The notes under the pieces were generated by a model, which was not told the origin of the DNA, searched no databases, and saw nothing but the letters and a program-made list of their open reading frames with translations. DNA of 64,000 bases, taken from the NCBI GenBank assembly GCA_900708905.1, contig CAADRB010000061.1, positions 366,119 to 430,118 on the forward strand, in the 5' to 3' direction. Source of the DNA: Hymenolepis diminuta (lineage: Eukaryota > Platyhelminthes > Cestoda > Cyclophyllidea > Hymenolepididae). Positions within the stretch are counted from its first letter, which is position 1. Each line of letters begins with the position of its first letter. Of the stretch, positions 50,361 through 63,639 are shown piece after piece. The translations under genes were made by a program, and so were the position numbers.

Positions 50361-53300
50361 CAAATGTCAATTATATGAAAGGTTTTTATTCTCCTAAATG
50401 GTCCTTGTTATGTCAATAATGTGTGTTTAAGGCTAATAGTTTCATCTCCCTACAACTTCTATTAGATCTGATTCAATTGAGATTTTAGTTATATATTCAT
50501 ATACTGTTAACTATTCAAAAAAGTTTGTTATCTGATTTTCACATTTTTTACTTACTGCAATTGTCTAACCCTTAGCTTATAAAGGTATTTTCTAATTTAA
50601 TTTTGCTCCGTTTTAGTTATCTAGCATGAAGGTAAACACCTCATATGTATTCTTTTTAGAAACATAGTCACTGCCAATTTCCAATGTTCTTTCTACTCAG
50701 ATAGGTTCAAGCCTAGGAGAGCTGTAATTTAGCAAGTTTACCTATAATGGGCTGTAAACAATACCCAATATAACTACTTTGTTTATATTTCAAAGGGGCT
50801 TATTTTTTGGCTTAATATTTCAGGCCTAAAATAAAATATCAAATCATATCGATTCCATTATAATTTATTCGTCAACAATCACCGTACAATTCGCTAAAGA
50901 AGAGCCCAAATCGATGGGCAACTTCAAATACTTACAAAAGGAGGGACATGCAAGCAGAGTTACGTGATCTGTAAACTCGGAATTTGTGTTTTCATAGTCG
51001 GTATGCTCGTTGAATGTCTGTGCACGACTGCTATAAACAGCAATGAAGTAAGCAACAGAAATGCGTACGAAAATAGCTTCTACTGAACTCCGGCTAAACA
51101 AGGAAGCAAAACACATTTTCTCTGGAGGAAAGTCTATCAATCAAGAAAAAATAATCCTGATTTAAACTAGTTGATGATAATCTGCTGGGTAAGAAGGAGA
51201 CATTTTAATTACTTTTAATTGGACAAAATTAATATTTTAATTGGTGATAATAAAATAATTATGGTAACAGAAATTTCAAATATTAGTTTAATATGATACT
51301 ACGACAATGTGATAATAAAACCTGTTGACATTTTGTGGTATGAAATTAGGGTTTTGGATTGCGAAAAATAGGAGAAAATCGATTAAATAAATCACCGATA
51401 TTGCAGTATCTTATCTTATAAACACTAGACTATTGTATTTGCAGAAACGACCTTCACCTTTTAAACTAAATATAATATTAGTATGCTGTAACCTACAGCA
51501 GTGCACAATTTTTCATTTCGAGAATGTAACTGAAATCGGATAAGCAAAGTCCGATAAGAAATAAGGAGAGGTGATAGAAAATAGTAACTTAATTTGATTT
51601 TCTGTTCAAGATAGTATCATACTCAATTAATGGGCAGTTAACTGCTTCAGGTTTAAAAATTCATAATTCGTTCCCTGAACTTCTGACCAAGTTTTTAATT
51701 ACAATCTGCAGCGCTAAATGACTGGTTATTAAATAATAAATTTCGATTGTGTCACTTCAATTTACTTCTTTCTAATACCGAAAAAGCAATGGGATCTTAC
51801 ATTTTCTTAAGCATTTTATTTGACCTTAGCATAACATAAGATCACGGAGCAGATTTTACCCGACGAGGACTCTAAGAGCTCCCTCAAAACAACGCTTTAA
51901 TTCAAAAACTTTAATGATTATTTTAGCATTTCACTATTGAGTTGTTATTTCTTATCATTACCATTGATTTTCCATAAAACTGAAATATTAGAAGGTATTA
52001 TTTGAAAGTCAAATTGAAATTAAGCATTCGCCTGCAGTTTCCCAAACTGCTTGTGATTCCACTAGATATATTGCTTTGGGAGATTTTTTCAGCATGTATT
52101 TCAATAATAATTCTTCCCTATCTTTGTATTTAAACAACTTAACATTGAACTGCAAGGTATAGCATCTTCTGGAATATTTAAAAATTTCCTAGTTTTTATA
52201 TTAGGCTACATTTGGTTATCCTATATATCTCTCACTTTATTACCATTATTTAAAATTTTCTTTAGATAGTTCAAATACCTAGCAAGGTATATAACTTGCT
52301 AATGAATAGTAAAGTTTATTGTACTTCATTTTTTGTAAAAAATTATTCTTTTCGAATGATTTCCTTATAATACCCCTCATATTTCACCAACCACGTGTCC
52401 ATTATTTCCAGTCTTTCCTTAAAAGGAGTATATAATAACCGATTTATCTGGCTGTAAATCAATTATTATTTCTCCTAGTTACAAATTTAGTAACATCGAG
52501 GTTTTCCCTAACGCACACTAATAAAGAGGATTGCCTTTAGAAATTATTACTTAGGCGTTTTGCTTTTTCTCCATGAACATTTCCCTAATGATGTGCGAAT
52601 GTTAAGAGCTACGTTCTATTTGCAATACTTTTTCATAGCCTTTGTGGTTTGCTTATGGAGAACGTCTTTAAGGCAATTGCAAGAACTACTGCCTCCAGTA
52701 GTGATTACCGCAAATTATGTTATTTAGAGACACACTAGTCAAAATTCTACATAACGCAACGAAAAGCAAGCCAAAATAGAGAAGAAATTTGTGTAAAAAG
52801 AGATATGGCAGATAGATTAACTGTTTTGGATCGATGTATTTAACTTCTCTCAATGAAGAATGCTCTAAAAATTTTTATTTAAGCAAATTAATTGCTTAAT
52901 ATAAGATTTAGAAAACTACTGATTATTTAAAACTTCACTGATGAAGTAGACCTATGTAAAGAATTCAGTTAGCTATGCTATACTAAAATCACTAGAGCTC
53001 GTATCATCCATGGCAATAGGAAGAAAACATTTCGCTAACTAGGTTCAGCTAACAGCTCAGCAACTCAAAAGATGAGATTAGTGCCATCACCAATCTGTAG
53101 ATTTTGTCGGTTCAATTGTACGCTTTCTTCTGCAGCGAGAAGAATTTGGGCTCGATCACGAAAGGTGAGATTAAGAATACTGCGATTAGGAGCGAACTTT
53201 TGTTCACGAAAAGTAATATTAAATGCATCTATTTGAACTCAGAGCCACAAGGAATGAAATCACAGGACTGACATTCCCACTCCACCTTTCTACTATTCTA

Positions 53301-56300
53301 GGGAAATATTATGCTAAAAGTTATTTATTCATGCGCAAACTATTTAATACGACATGTGCTTAATCAGGCTATATGTAAGACTGAAGGTAAATCACCCGGC
53401 TAATTTAAGTTTTATTTTGAAAAGAAATACAAGACATATTATACAGGTTATGACCCATTCTTTCGGTGAAGAAAACAGGCAAGATGTCCTCCACAAGATT
53501 ATTTCGTCATTTCTAATGTTCTACATTTTATAAACAAACTATGCTGCCACCAACTTAATTCAACATTATTTAAGTTTTAAATTACGTTACTCAATAGAAC
53601 ATTGTACAACAGGAATAAATACATTTGTTTTAGTGATTTTTCGTCTGTGCAAATATTACCTTACGAATACATGCTTTTTACTCAGCTTGTATTTCTACAT
53701 TTTATTACAGGTTCAGAAGTCAATCAATAACGAAATATTTTAGTAAATCATAAGTTTCAGTCTCATTCATTTAAATACCTCAAAAAAATGACTTTGACAT
53801 GAACATACGTTTCCATTAAATAATGTTGAAATGTGAATACTCATTAAATCACAATAGAAAACAGATCATTTCGTAACATACCTCTTGTCTGACTGCAACA
53901 AACTCATGATAACACAATTGGATAATTTCATTCACACACTTTTTATCTTTACATATTGTGTACATAATTTAATAAAATAACTATATCTAAGAAAATATAA
54001 ATAATGTAGGCAAAACGGAGGACGCTGAAATATTTTTTAGTCGAATTTGAATTCTTGTTAATGCATTGCAGCTTATTCGCCGATGTGCATCCCCATGCTA
54101 TTAAGCTCAATGGGCTTTAATTTTTCCGTGACGACAAAAACTTGTTGCTCTTTATATTTAAACTAAAAAGTACTTGACCCTACCAGTTTTTCATCTTGTC
54201 TTAAAATTTTAATATCAGGTTTTGTTTTAGATATTCATTCTATACAGTTATTGTCAACTGTCTGCTCTCTACTTTACCTACTGACTTTTAACCTGGCATG
54301 TTTTGGAAATCAGTATTTAATCTCCTTGTAATATGCCTTCAGCCATTTCTGGAAGGAGATAAATATTTTTGACCACTCGGTTAGGGTTACAAAATGCTAA
54401 GTGAAAACTGAAACACATTTCTTTGCATGACTTGAAGTTTAGAAAAAACAAAAATATAAAAGCAATTTATTCTTGATTTTGACAAATAGGTTTTCAAACG
54501 ACCTTGATAAATCCCTTTATTTATTTGCCCATAATTGTATAGAAGACTGAATCTAAGTGTTTTGATACAATTTTGAGAGGAATAAATGTAATGTGCATGG
54601 ACTAGATAGGCATTTCCTTCGAAGATACCCAATATCCCACATTCCAAATAGGAACATCTGGTGAAATATTTTTTAATCTGATATGATGTAGTTTATCATG
54701 TCTCACTTTAATAAGCCTGATGTATGCTTGATCAGGTGACAATAAGTAGAAAATATGTTAGTTATGTAAATTCATAGCAGACGTTGATGATGTTACGTCA
54801 AATTAACTGTTATTTTAGAAGTTTCTTGTTGTATATCAATACATCAAAATAGACCAATCAATAGAAGAGTTTGAAGTTGATTTCAAAACCCATTTATCAA
54901 CGTGCATTTTTTCCTAAAAAGATATTTGTTCAAAATTTTTCTGAAAGTTATGAATAAAATTACTACCTATTCTGTTAACCGTATAAATGTAATTTAATTT
55001 TTAATAATTATTGGCATGTATTACTTTTAACTTAAATAATTATTTATTTATAATGATGTAATTCTAAGAAATTCTTTTAATGAAATGGATTTTTAATCTG
55101 TTACCTACTTTGCTTAAGTGAGAAAAAAAATAATGGAAGTATGCTGTAACACATGACCGATTGTCTTGAAGTGTAACTGAATTACGGATCCGGTATTTGT
55201 ATATTTCAAAAGCATTAGCAAAACAGTAAATTTAACGTTTCTTTTTATAGTTATTTGTTTAAATATTTATTTTTAGAGTTGCTTAAAATTCAAAACTGCT
55301 TGCCTAGACCGTGATATATCGATGAGATTACACCAGTTTAATCTATAGGAGATTTGTGATGTGAATTTGATTGCTATAATTAGCGTCACTTGAAAATTCA
55401 ACATCTTTTAATATTTTGTCTCGTAAGTTGGGATGCTTTTTCCAAAAACATAAATTCAAATAACTAAGGTATTATTCAAGCTATAATAATTCTAGTCATT
55501 ATCAGAAAAAGTATGCATTTGTTCGTTGACATGTTTTCACGTATATTTAAGGCAGGTACGGATATTAAATCCTTATTCATTTTCCCAATAACTATTCGTT
55601 CGAATCTCTACCCAGGCAGATACGGTAAATTCCCCAAACTATAGTTGTACATTCTAACGACAAAACACTATCGTCTTCTTTTATTTCATTGATATCGAAA
55701 ATTGATTAATTAAATTGTTCTTGAACTTATTTCCAATAATGTCGAATGTTAATTTTTGCTATTAGTAATTATACTATTCGGACAGGCATACCCATTGAAT
55801 CCAATATCAGTGTTTAGCATGACATTCTGATATTCGGCGGTTCAATCACTCTTCTTACTGGTTTTGCCCAAGAAAACCCAAAACCATTGCTCTCTTTTCT
55901 TTCAACATTCAAATATATCTGGTAGCTCCGTATTTTGTTCGAAATCACGCTTTTAGAAACTGCCCTGGCGTTTTGTCTTAGATATGACGTTTTATTAGCT
56001 TTCTTTCTAGTTTAATTGGTACGTGATGACACAAAAAAGCATATAGTTAAGAGTTAAAAGGAGCAGCTCACAAGCGAATTGTTTTATGTTGAAGCTTGGC
56101 TGCTGAATTTCCCAGAGGAATCGGCTAATCTATCTCATTATGGGTAATGACTCTACAAGAATTAAATCCTAATCATTTTAATAATGTTTATTAGAACCTT
56201 AAGTCTATCATTATCAGTCATCCCTAGTAATAGTTCGGAAAGATAATAAGTAGATAGGTCCTTACAGTCTAATAATGCGTTCTTCAAGAATTGGTTTATC

Positions 56301-56627
56301 AACAATGATAACTGATAGAACGAATCAAAATTGCATAAAGATCGGATTCTTAATTCGAGTGAAGCTTTTGATAGGCAGCTACAAAATAATCGTGTTTATG
56401 TTTATCATTATGGAACCATCCTGCCAAATCCCCAACTCACTTAGTTATATTAATTTGATGAAATCATGATACAGCACCAGAGCAATAATTCTGACAGCTC
56501 TCATCAGGGCTATAAACGAGAAATGACCTCTATTAAATCGCTCACCACATCATCATTATTATTGTTGTTCAAGAATTGCGGAATTCTCATGGTTATAAAA
56601 TCTTCACTTGATGTGTGTGAATATGGA
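50361..56627. other. AT-rich non-coding stretch, nothing recognised
   Basis: Very AT-rich, with only chance-length ORFs such as 51140-50865 (-, 91 codons, no ATG-proximal or domain support) and 54647-54387 (-). A B-box-like CGTTCGAATCT at about 55597 has no tRNA fold around it. No repeat family was recognised by eye. Confidence 0.4.
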
Positions 56628-56828
56628 TCAGGGTAGGGGGACGAATGGGATTTCCCTAAGGGGTAGTGGTGCCGAAGTGAAAGTGGGAAAGGAAATTGTG
56701 GTATAACATACACGAACCAACGCCTGACCTTTCGATCTGGCATTTAGGTGAAAGTAATCGCTTCCCCACTTGTCTTCCCCGTTCAACATACCACAATTCG
56801 TTCCCCTATTCATTCTACCCCCCCCCCT
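56628..56828. repeat. Imperfect 200-bp inverted repeat (MITE-like) ending in a C10 run
   Basis: AATTGTGGTAT at 56694-56704 is exactly complementary to ATACCACAATT at 56788-56798. The complementarity extends outward imperfectly (GGGAAAGG... against ...CGTTCCCC). Further out, GGGTAGGGGGACGAATGGGA at the left edge is similar to the reverse complement of the right edge, which ends in ten Cs (56818-56827). The block is far less AT-rich than its surroundings. An inverted repeat of this size without coding capacity suggests a small non-autonomous DNA element or a fold-back structure. Target-site duplications were not identified. Confidence 0.4.
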
Positions 56829-59148
56829 CTCAGCTCTAAGCCAATCGTGATCTTCCCATATGAATAACTGGAGCTACTGGTTATGCTGTGGTTTTGATGA
56901 TTCTATGGTGGGAGAACGAGGGAAACGGGTGTCTGAAAATCCCGTCAGACAGCAGAGCATCTTTGTAAGGAAAAAATAATTAATTGGGTTTTGACCAAGA
57001 TTGGGATTAGATGATGTAGTTAGGATCCCAGCATGTGAAATAGCGTTAATGGGATTTGATGAGATTGGGATTCGGATGAACTTTACTAGATAATGCTGAA
57101 TGAATCTGCGTTTTTTATTATCTCCACTTAGAATTACAATTGGATGTTGAACCAGAACAGTTATCGGCAAAACTTTCCCGCATATGCTTTTGTTTAAATA
57201 AGTTAATCCTCAATTCTGCCAGGTAATATGAACAATTAAGAAAGGAAACAAATTTATCAAAACTGAATTATTCTTTGTTTGTGCACATTATATTGTTAAC
57301 CTTGCAATGAAATAAATTATTGAATATCCCAAAATTAGACTTCTCATATTATTAAAAAGCAAATTACATAAATGTGGCAAAATTATTTAGTTATAATTTA
57401 GTAAGTGAACTGAAGTGTTGGGGATGTTTATCTGCTAAAACTCAAAGATCATATATTGGATTACATTCTTGCAAATCTAACATAACTTTTTCGTCAGAAG
57501 GCTTTAAGAACACCTTATCCAAACACAAAATAAGCGTTGAATTAACGAGAAGCAATATTACCCTTAAGTGTTCAAGCCAACTGATTGAATTTCTCTTGAT
57601 ATGCAATGGCCACATGGATTATCATAACCAATAACAAGCCAACATAGTTTTGTCATTTTTCGCCGTGGAAAAGCAACTGATATTGGTAAACGGAAAGTCC
57701 ACTAAATGATAAAAAGGATGGTACCAAAAAGATGTTGAGAATAAAGACAAAGTATCAAAGTGCGTTACTTCAATTGATCTTGTATTCAGGCAATACGATA
57801 TTTACTTGATGGATGATTCACGATCCAATATTCAAATTTCACGATTCATCGACTGAATTGCTGAAAATAATCTTGACTACGATGCACAGTATTTATTTGT
57901 TGAATTAAGGATGTCGGACTTGCAATCTCAATCCATTTTCTTCTTTCAAAAGTCTTGATAGGTATCAGGCTGTTTACATGAGCCTTGCTTAAATTTTGTC
58001 TTTAATATTATATTAATGATAATTTTAGGATTTAACAAACATTTTATTATCCCTTTACACCCATAGATGATTTTTCTAAGCCGATTATTTAGCTTAGATT
58101 TGTGTATAATGCGGTTAACTAGTACCAAAAAAGAAATAACAAATTCAGCTTGAAACTTCTCTAACCGAGAAAACAGTGCTAAAATTGTAATTTGGATGCG
58201 ACATACAATATTTTATCAGGATTTAAAGAAGTAAGGTCTAACATGAACGGCTCTTAAGTGTCGAAATACATTATCATTAATATGATATCTAAATTTAGAT
58301 CAAATATCATTTCTACAGGCAGAATAATACCAACCAGTGAGTGATCTTAAAGATAACAATTACGGTCATCCACTTATCAAAGTGGGCGACCTCCTAGAGG
58401 TATGATTTCAATGTTTAAAATTATATGCCACACTTAGTTTTTGGAATATGCGGAGAACTTATGAAACCGATAATTAGGATTAAATATCTCTGAAGAAATA
58501 GAATGAACTCCTGATCAAGAAGCTTCCGATTAATAACTGTAATAAAGTTGATAACAATTACTATTAAACAATGAGTGATTGGATTATACTATTCAAATAT
58601 AGAGTTGTAAGATCGGGGTGATCAAAATTCATTTTGAGGGAACTCCATAAACTTAAATACTTCTTAGCTGTTTTTCAAGGGATACCTTATCGGTTACTCA
58701 ATGTATCAAGATGATATAATCAAACTCTCATTCTCAATCTACTGGCCAGTTAACTAAAACTCGGAAAACTTATATACAAACAACCCGAAGATACAGATAA
58801 AGCAGGGCTTGATGCCTAGAATTTACTTTTCTATCTCAACTCTTTCAATTTCTAATATCCCTTATGTAAATCACCTGGCTGTTTCTTACGCATAAGTGAT
58901 TCCAGGTTTCTTATCCACGAGTAAAATTATGACAATAAAGACAAATCAAAGTGGAAGTTCAATCTCCGATTTGCTCACCAACGATGATTCTATCACCAAA
59001 TATATGAACCTCCCCACTGTATCATTTAATTCTATTCACGATTTATAAAGATTGTCTGCATTTCTGGGCTGCCTCAAATAAAATCTTAGAGAAAGTATTA
59101 ACTGAACATTAATTTAAATAAGAAATAAACAGATTTGCGATAGAAATT
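56829..59148. other. Non-coding stretch between the inverted repeat and the TRMT44 gene
   Basis: The left part (56829-57180) remains somewhat GC-richer and carries a 98-codon minus-strand ORF (57170-56874) with no recognisable domain. From 57180 it returns to AT-rich, stop-dense DNA. The right end (about 59100-59148) lies just past the expected 3' end of the TRMT44-like transcript. Confidence 0.4.
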
Positions 59149-59154
59149 TTTATT
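59149..59154 (-). terminator. Poly(A) signal AATAAA of the TRMT44-like gene
   Basis: AATAAA on the minus strand lies 47 bases beyond the TAA stop at 59203-59201, giving a short, plausible 3' UTR. Further AATAAA-like hexamers lie just downstream on the same strand (about 59120-59130). Confidence 0.6.
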
Positions 59155-59200
59155 TACACAGAAAATTCATTTTACATCATAGCCAATGAAAGGTGGCCAA

Positions 59201-61466
59201 TTAAGATATCCCAATCTGTTCACCTCGGTGCGCAAAGCGACACAACGAGGCAGGATAAGGACAACCATCCGGATGATTCGCTTCCATCCAGCATACCTTT
59301 GTTTTCCTTGGTTTGTCTTCATTATTTGTTGCTTTCATCTCTTGCTGTCGTTCCGGTTCATATCGCAGACGTATTCCTTCACCAGTCACTAAACCCAAAA
59401 GAAGTTTCAGAATTTTAGCTACTGATTAGCAAATTAGTAGCATATTTATAATCAAGCAAATTATGGGCTTCATTTAACTACCCATAAAGGTCTGGTGTTG
59501 ATTTCGTAGAACAGTCTGTAATCCACCCCGAACAAATTTTAATTCCGCCATAACTTCAGGATCAAGTAGTTGGCAGGCCTCTTTAATACTCAAACAACCA
59601 CCAGAATTCCACTGACGTCCGTCAACAGTAAGAATCTTTTCTTTAGTGGAACCAAGTTCGAGGATCTTTGAGAAAACCTTGGCTCCGATTTCAACCCTCT
59701 GTTCTATGGATAGAGAGGCCATGACTTCGTCTGGATCACCTTTTCTTGGTTTGAAGGCAGAGTGCAAGGCATTTTCAGACTGTATGACAGAATTTACATT
59801 CGCAATGCGAGTTTCCCAACCATCTGAAGTGAAGTTTCTTCCGACTATGCAGAGCTTAAGAAAATAGAGAATAGAAAATGCTTCAATACCAATATAATTT
59901 GCCTAGGAAATGACCAGGAGTCAACGCTGACCAGTCACAAGGGTCTGCACTTTCCAAATAGAAATGTATATCAAGAAACCTTTAGGTAGACAGATCAATT
60001 TGTTTTAAACAATCATAATTACATGCACAGCAGCATTTTACTGATATTCGGATTGAACTCCTAACACTGCACACTTATTAACGCTGGATAATGAAACGAT
60101 GGATGAGATTATTCCCTCGTTTAAATTAAAATTATACAAGAAAACCTAAAATTGAACTGGGATTGAGTATCACCTCCTCTTTTCCTATATTCAATGAGGG
60201 CTCAAATTATTTAGTATAATTTGAATATTTCCTTAGAGATTGATATAAATTCAAAATCTGAACCGGTGCCCTGATCTCAAAGAAAAACAACTTACTCGTT
60301 TAGTTGAAGGAATCCTCAATATATCCAAATCAGGAATGAAGCCACAAGATTTGAAGTGTTCCTTAAGGTAGGACACATAGCCCCGGAAACGACCTTGCCA
60401 AATACTTCCTGCCTCAATTGCGGAGTCTGTGAACATCTTATGCTTTCCCAAATCAAATTTCTGAAAAAGGCTGAAAGGACAGCAGGGAATAACAAAGATT
60501 CTGCAATGAGGATTTGACCGAGCACCAAGAATAGGCATCCAGGGGGTCAGTTCGTCGCTATGGTTACCAATTAACCAATCAGCTTCTGGAAACCCAGGGT
60601 GAGTTTGAGGATCAACCGTCATTTCGATTAGATTTCGCTTCACGTTATCAGGATACAGATCCCATATTTTCCGCTTGCGAATATCAACTCCCTTTCCTTT
60701 AAACTAAAAATATCGTGGAGTAAAAACTAAAACCAAATCTTACTCCTTCTGACGTAAGAATATGAACCAGCAACCCGTTTCCGCAGCCAATGTCTACAAA
60801 TCGTGGCTTTCTAATAGTATCATTTCGCCAGAGGCACTAGAAAATAAAACTAAAAAAATTAACCTACCAATAAATAAGCGGCTATCCCAAGATCTTCATG
60901 AATAAATTTATCTGGATTAGTACTCTCACACCAAAACTAAGAAGGTAATTAAACGGATCATTAACTTACCGATGTTATATTCTTGGCATAGCGGGTTTTA
61001 AGCCCATCATAACAAAGTTGATACTCCCTTAAGTTCATCAAAATGAGAGAAGGAGGACTGTTATTCATTTCCTGATTCAACCAAGAATTCAGTTTTACAA
61101 CGAGGACACTTTCTAGCCATACCTCGTCGATGAATTTGGAACTGGTTTTAACCCCAGGAGCAATCGAGAATAATCTGAAACATAATCAAGAAAATACGGG
61201 CTTACTCAGATTTTGTGACAGTGTAGGCATAAAACTCAGAGGAGAAACTGTAGTGAACACTACCTAAAACTTGATTTAGCTAAAGCTTACTAACTTGATT
61301 TTGTTATAATTATTGTCTCTTCAAACGGTTCAACCCCAGTATGCAATTTGGGATAAATTATACGCTTAATTAATCCTTCTGATAAATATTTAATACGAGA
61401 GCCGAAAATCAGTCTGTGAATAACATTAGGTTTATAAACCCAAACATTCATCGCGGAATCAACCAT
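59201..61466 (-). CDS. TRMT44: tRNA (uracil-O(2)-)-methyltransferase, TRMT44/METTL19 family (521 aa, 8 exons)
   Basis: Predicted to transfer methyl from S-adenosylmethionine to the 2'-O of uridine-44 in tRNA-Ser (role of yeast Trm44). Exons: 61466-61295, 61263-61206, 61174-60970, 60936-60868, 60836-60744, 60703-60296, 59854-59482, 59388-59201. All have GT-AG junctions and matching phases. Introns are 31, 31, 33, 31, 40, 441 and 93 nt. Residues 181-195 carry the SAM-binding motif I, FVDIGCGNGLLVHIL. GVDIRKRKIW (204-213) is the family's next block, NHSDELTPW is at 246-254, and the IPCCP segment (271-275) is the family hallmark. SGGCLSI...GGLQTVLRN marks the later conserved part. A C-terminal CCCH zinc finger uses C492, C502, C509 and H513. 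The start is the first in-frame ATG after a TGA (11 bases upstream); a second ATG follows at codon 6. At 521 aa it is shorter than the human protein (about 757), mainly through a compact middle. No broken motif was seen. The N-terminal exons 1-2 are the least certain part. Confidence 0.93.
59855..60295 (-). other. Intron 6 of the TRMT44-like gene (441 nt)
   Basis: The only long intron of the gene, bounded by GTAAGT (60295-60290) and a TTCTTAAG acceptor (59862-59855). It falls at phase 0 between STKR (residue 335) and LCIVGRN. It is AT-rich, with stops in all frames and no embedded ORF or RNA structure recognised. Five introns of 31-40 nt lie 5' of it. Confidence 0.8.
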
Positions 61467-63639
61467 CCCGAGATGTCAACGTGAACAAGCAATGAGGAGT
61501 AAGTTAGCCCTGCGCGAAGGTCGTTAAATTTAATAAAGTGTAATAAAATGTTATTATTGCATTATTATTGGGAGGGCATTTCAAAATTAAATTATTCGTT
61601 TTATAATTTTTCTCGAAAAATTGCATTAATTGTTAAAAATGTTACATAAAATGTGCTGTGGTTTGACATTGATAATGGTAAATTAACCCACTTATAGAAA
61701 CTCCCCTAACTATTCCAGAAACTCCAGAGGACAACAGTCAGACTCTTAATTCACATCGCTTGTTAAAGTTATTTTAATATTTAGAGTATTCTATGTGCTT
61801 TTTTTCATAACTGGGACAAAATCAGTATACATGTCTTAGTTAATGCATTCACTCAAAAACTGATCAACAAAATCAAAATTGATAAAATTTAGAATAGCAG
61901 ATGAATTTCATTAATTGATATTTCTGATATACCAATTCATTGCAATTGCATTTTGAGACAGTTGCTTAACTCGTATAGCAAAGTTGTTCCAAAATGCTTC
62001 CGCAACACCTTTATAGGTATAATTTACTAATAAATGTTGAATATATTTTGAATAAATTATACAAATGTCCGCATCGTAGTCTTCGGTCATATAAATTATT
62101 TCACAACTTAAAGGAGCTGGTGATTAAAGCTAATTTTTCTATATTTGTACCAAAATATTATGTCGAAATATACAGAACTTCTAAATAAAAAAGTAAGCAG
62201 AGCGTGTGTACAGTGTGCATGGAAATGAAAAAGCGAGGTTGACTTTCAGATGGGCAACTAGAATAGATAAGCGCATGAGTCAGCATTTTATCTAAATATA
62301 ATATTAAGAAGCATTTAGATAATTTTTCCTTCAAGATAATTGTTAATCTTAACTCTATACTGCTTACAGTATGGTGCTCATACGAACTAAAGTGTCGAAT
62401 TCCATGTCCTCTTGTGCATAGTCATCGGCTTTATCATATTGAATTTAATATCTGTAATAATTTCGGTCACATATTTTCGGATTTGAACTGTGCGTGAATC
62501 GCTAACATCAAAACACGGTCCTGTCGTGAGCTATTAATTCACTTGTTTACGCACATCTAACCATCGAATTATCATATCTTTTTGGTAAGCCCTTAATAAG
62601 AACTGACAGAATTTAGAAATGGTCTGTTAAAGATAATATACTGTGGCGGTTCAGTGACGGTGGTTAAGAAGCTTCTGGATAGACAAGCTTTCGTCTTTTT
62701 TTATTGTATTAGAAGTATTGCAATGACTTGTTATCAACTGCTCGCTTTGAAATGTGGTTCCAAATAAATACATCCACAAAAACACAACATTTAGAAAAGA
62801 AGACTGACCTTGAAATCATTCCACTTACTATGTTTCTTAAATTAATTTGTTTATGAACTGTTTTCTTAATCCTTGCTAAACCGACTACCCAAAACACAGT
62901 CCTTTTATTTCTTAATCCAATGAGTGCATCCTATTACTCTCTTGTCCTCTAACTTAGTTTGAAATGGAGCTGGCTGGAAGGGATGGGAATTTAACCTTCC
63001 CAGGCTTAACAGTAAGTAGCTTAATACTGTAAACGTCACCATTGGCAGTAGTAGGCACTATTCAAATATCTCTACGTCGGAGGACTAAATGTCTATCAGT
63101 TTATTACGAGTCAAATACCAGGATTATTAAATCTAAAGTCATAATAAGAAAGATGCAAACAAAGCGAAGACATTACTTTAACTGGACTTTGAAGAGTGGG
63201 GGAGAGAGATTGACTTAAATTATAGATGCAGATCAACTGTTTTACATACTTAGATACTCAGATTTTGAGGAAATAAAATAGATTACCATGAGATGGAATA
63301 TACAAAAATATCTATTCACTGTTTGATAATCTTATTTCTTACATATAAGAACAGGTTTTCATTTCATTAAGCACTGTATTGGTTATTTGAATAGAAGGAG
63401 GCATTACCCTGATTGTCATATTCAATTTTACCATATTTGTGTTTTATTATGAATGGATCTTTTAACCTGAGATAGAGCAAAATCCCATGAGGTCAATATT
63501 TTTTTAATCTAGAAAGAAATCCTTTTAATTTTGTTACGCTTTAAGGCCAATTTAAATTATTTAGAATTAGACTTGCGTTTTCTATTATATCATAAACCAG
63601 CCAATATGAAAATTCAGATGAAAGTAAAATAAGTACTTC
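61467..63639. other. AT-rich flank upstream of the TRMT44-like gene
   Basis: The first 100 bases (61467-61545) should contain its promoter and leader. A small GC-richer patch (61495-61525) is the only visible deviation, with no clear TATA box. Beyond it there is no gene. Two adjacent small hairpins lie at 62985-63001 (GGGAA/TTCCC) and 63009-63030 (ACAGTA/TACTGT), without a tRNA fold. ORFs at 61994-62188 and 62897-62709 are chance-length. Confidence 0.4.

Noticed and set aside
55590..55612. CGTTCGAATCT resembling a tRNA T-arm
   Set aside because: No cloverleaf and no A-box at the proper distance.
59186..59867. Plus-strand ORFs at 59186-59392 and 59646-59867
   Set aside because: They are antisense shadows of the last two exons of the TRMT44-like gene.
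62985..63030. Two adjacent hairpins, GGGAA/TTCCC and ACAGTA/TACTGT, suggesting a tRNA or SINE
   Set aside because: The 7-nt loop does not carry the TTC-x-A-x-x core in either strand, and the remaining arms are missing.
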